A program made the position numbers and the translations under genes. The notes below the pieces were generated by a model. That model saw nothing but the letters and a program-made list of their open reading frames with translations, searched no databases and was not told the origin of the DNA. Below are positions 5,800 to 7,125 of a stretch of 7,125 nt of DNA, in pieces (positions within the stretch are counted from its first letter, which is position 1; every line of letters starts with the position of its first letter). Origin of the DNA: Pseudomonas sp. PGPPP3. Its GTDB lineage: Bacteria > Pseudomonadota > Gammaproteobacteria > Pseudomonadales > Pseudomonadaceae. The stretch lies in the NCBI GenBank assembly GCA_002256055.1, contig NKIE01000144.1:1-7125 (forward strand), given 5' to 3'.

Positions 5800-6705
5800 C
5801 TAGTTGAGCACCACTAGCAGCAGGCCGACCACCACGATGGTGACACCCAGCACCTTGGGTGGGTTCAGGCGTTCGCCGAGTAGGCAGATGCCCAGGGCCA
5901 CGGTGATCGGAATGCTGATCTGCCGGAACGCGACCACATAACTGACATCGCGGGCAGTGGCCATGGCCCAGACTACCAAGGCGTAGGTGAGCAGCATCAT
6001 CACCCCGGTAAACAGGCTGCTGCCCAGCGGCGGCGGGGCGTGTCGCCATTGCCGGCGCAACCCCGGCAAGAGCATCGCCAGGCCCAGCCACAGCGCCGCA
6101 CTGCCGGCCTGCAGCACCACATACAGGAGTGCCACCCAGGCGTCGTGTAGTTGCAGGCCGGGCAAATCACGCATGGCCCGGGTGGCCAGGTCGTCGATCA
6201 GCGAATAGCCCGCAGTGGCGGTGGCCGCCAGCAGGGCAAAGCAGGTGGCGGCATTCAGGTAATGGCTCAGGCGCAGATCGGCGAAGCGCTGCATCGGCAG
6301 GAAGAAACAGCCGCCGACGATCAGCACGATGCCGAGCACGGCGCCGCCGGTGATGCGCTCGGCGCTGCCCAGCAACAGGCTGCCGAGCAGCAGCAAAATT
6401 AACGGTGACGAGCGAATCAGTGGGTACAGCGCCGACAACTCGCCGCGCCGGTAGGCCTCGGCCAGCCCCCAAATATAGAGGGCCTGGAATAATCCTGAGA
6501 GCAGCAGCCAGGCCCAGATCGGCGGCGTCAGGGCCAGCAGCAGCGGCCAGGTAAATGGCAGTATCAGCGGCAGGCCGAGCACAAAGCCCCAGAGGCTCGC
6601 CAGCCAGAAATAGCCGATGCTCGGCCCGGCCTTCTTGCCCGCCAGATTCCAGCCGGCATGGGTGATTGCCGAGAGCAGCACCAACAATAGGGTAAAGCCA
6701 CTCAT
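5800..6705 (-). CDS. EamA/DMT-family inner-membrane transporter, phosphonate-operon associated
   Basis: This encodes a 301-residue inner-membrane protein with about ten hydrophobic segments in two repeated halves (roughly residues 1-137 and 150-300), the usual architecture of the EamA drug/metabolite transporter superfamily. The first helix carries AITHAGWNLAGKKAG (13-27). Half-ends show AEAYRRGELSALYPLIRSSP (82-101) and ARDVSYVVAFRQISIPITVA (251-270) followed by LLGERL. The start at 6705 overlaps the permease stop in ATGA, showing translational coupling; a longer frame upstream only reads through the permease gene. A DUF6/EamA membrane family has been noted beside phosphonate-use genes, and this position beside an aminoethylphosphonate-type permease fits it. 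The substrate and direction of transport are unknown; export of an amine or amino acid is the family norm. Confidence 0.88.
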   Translation of the reverse strand: MSGFTLLLVLLSAITHAGWNLAGKKAGPSIGYFWLASLWGFVLGLPLILPFTWPLLLALTPPIWAWLLLSGLFQALYIWGLAEAYRRGELSALYPLIRSSPLILLLLGSLLLGSAERITGGAVLGIVLIVGGCFFLPMQRFADLRLSHYLNAATCFALLAATATAGYSLIDDLATRAMRDLPGLQLHDAWVALLYVVLQAGSAALWLGLAMLLPGLRRQWRHAPPPLGSSLFTGVMMLLTYALVVWAMATARDVSYVVAFRQISIPITVALGICLLGERLNPPKVLGVTIVVVGLLLVVLN

Positions 6706-7125
6706 GCGCCGCGCCAGGCGCGTTGCTGTCTGTGCAATATGGCGCCGAGCAGGCCGTGGATTAATTTGGCCAGGGCGCAGGTGGCCATGATGCACACCGC
6801 CATGGCGGCCGCGGCCGCGGTTTGCCCCGCGTCATCCAGGTTCAGCACGCTGATCGCCGCCAGGTTGGTGTGCGGCCCATAGAGAAACACCACCGCTGAC
6901 ACCGTGGTCATGGCGTTGACGAAGAAATACAGGGCCACATCCAGCAGAGCCGGCAGGCTCAACGGTAGGCTGACCCGGCAAAGAATCTGCAGGCGCGAGG
7001 CGCGCAGCGATTCGCCCACCGACTCGAATTCGCTGTCCAGCTGCTTGAACGCCGTGACCAGATTGAGGTGCGGCACCGAGTAGAAGTGCGTCAGGGTGCA
7101 CAACACCAGAATCGTCATGCCGCCA
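6702..7125 (-). CDS. ABC transporter permease, 2-aminoethylphosphonate type, C-terminal part (cut by window edge)
   Basis: This is the last 141 or so residues of an inner-membrane permease; the frame stays open to the right edge, so the start lies outside. It shows the cytoplasmic coupling loop that contacts the ATPase, in the stretch LDSEFESVGESLRASRLQ (7040-6987), followed by VSLPLSLPALLDV, the usual Pro-rich end of that loop in binding-protein-dependent permeases. Further membrane spans follow at ALYFFVNAMTTVSAVVFLY and at AAAAAMAVCIMATCALAKLI. The pairing of NAMTTVSAVVFLY with SVLNLDDAG is what I associate with PhnV or the fused PhnU-like permeases for 2-aminoethylphosphonate uptake. The normal glycine of the coupling loop is replaced (ESLRAS). 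Its stop codon is inside the start of the EamA gene, so both belong to one operon. The exact substrate is inferred from resemblance only. Confidence 0.8.
   Translation of the reverse strand, partial: GGMTILVLCTLTHFYSVPHLNLVTAFKQLDSEFESVGESLRASRLQILCRVSLPLSLPALLDVALYFFVNAMTTVSAVVFLYGPHTNLAAISVLNLDDAGQTAAAAAMAVCIMATCALAKLIHGLLGAILHRQQRAWRGA

Noticed and set aside
5059..5817. Plus-strand open frame of 252 codons opposite the start of cyaA
   Set aside because: Antisense shadow of cyaA with the same biased composition and no recognisable domain.
5216..6091. Minus-strand open frame of 291 codons spanning the cyaA start and the end of the EamA gene
   Set aside because: It runs through two well-supported genes in another frame and has an arginine-, proline- and glycine-rich shadow composition.
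1..7125. CRISPR array, insertion sequence, tRNA or prophage content
   Set aside because: No spaced direct repeats, transposase-like frames, clover-leaf-like tRNA segments or phage genes were seen on either strand.

Overview
The window looks like core chromosome of a Pseudomonas-type gammaproteobacterium. The DNA is GC-rich. Its gene set (lysA, lptM/lppL, cyaY, rnk, class I cyaA) is one I know from Pseudomonas chromosomes, and the LysA, CyaY and Rnk proteins closely resemble Pseudomonas proteins as I remember them. No tRNA, rRNA, insertion sequence, prophage gene or CRISPR array was seen.

Layout. On the minus strand, positions 1-534 hold the start of lysA (diaminopimelate decarboxylase, cut by the window edge), preceded by the small lipoprotein gene lptM/lppL. 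Divergent from these, on the plus strand, lie an AraC-family regulator (698-1747), cyaY (bacterial frataxin, 1774-2106) and a small cysteine-rich DUF1289 protein (about 2129-2302). A 269-bp gap then carries a likely promoter and a hairpin-rich leader with a T-rich premature terminator candidate in front of rnk (2572-2976). Rnk converges with the large class I adenylate cyclase gene cyaA (5751-2989, minus). Upstream of cyaA, also on the minus strand, are an EamA/DMT membrane transporter (6705-5800) and the C-terminal part of an ABC permease that resembles 2-aminoethylphosphonate importers (from 7125 to 6702). The last two genes overlap by four bases.

Function. lptM and lysA form one transcription unit joining an outer-membrane assembly lipoprotein to the last step of lysine synthesis. 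araC, cyaY and the DUF1289 gene are close enough to be co-transcribed; cyaY links this group to iron-sulfur metabolism. rnk and cyaA are global regulators acting on RNA polymerase and cAMP. The permease and DMT pair is the edge of a probable phosphonate-uptake operon.

Most of the window is ordinary. The part most worth a second look is the rnk leader. Its 3' T-tract hairpin can be replaced by an exact 7-base long-range pairing with an upstream segment, which is the form expected of transcription attenuation. The second is the AraC regulator placed between lptM-lysA and cyaY, with an inverted repeat across the lptM -10 region. I found no convincing wholly new multi-gene system.
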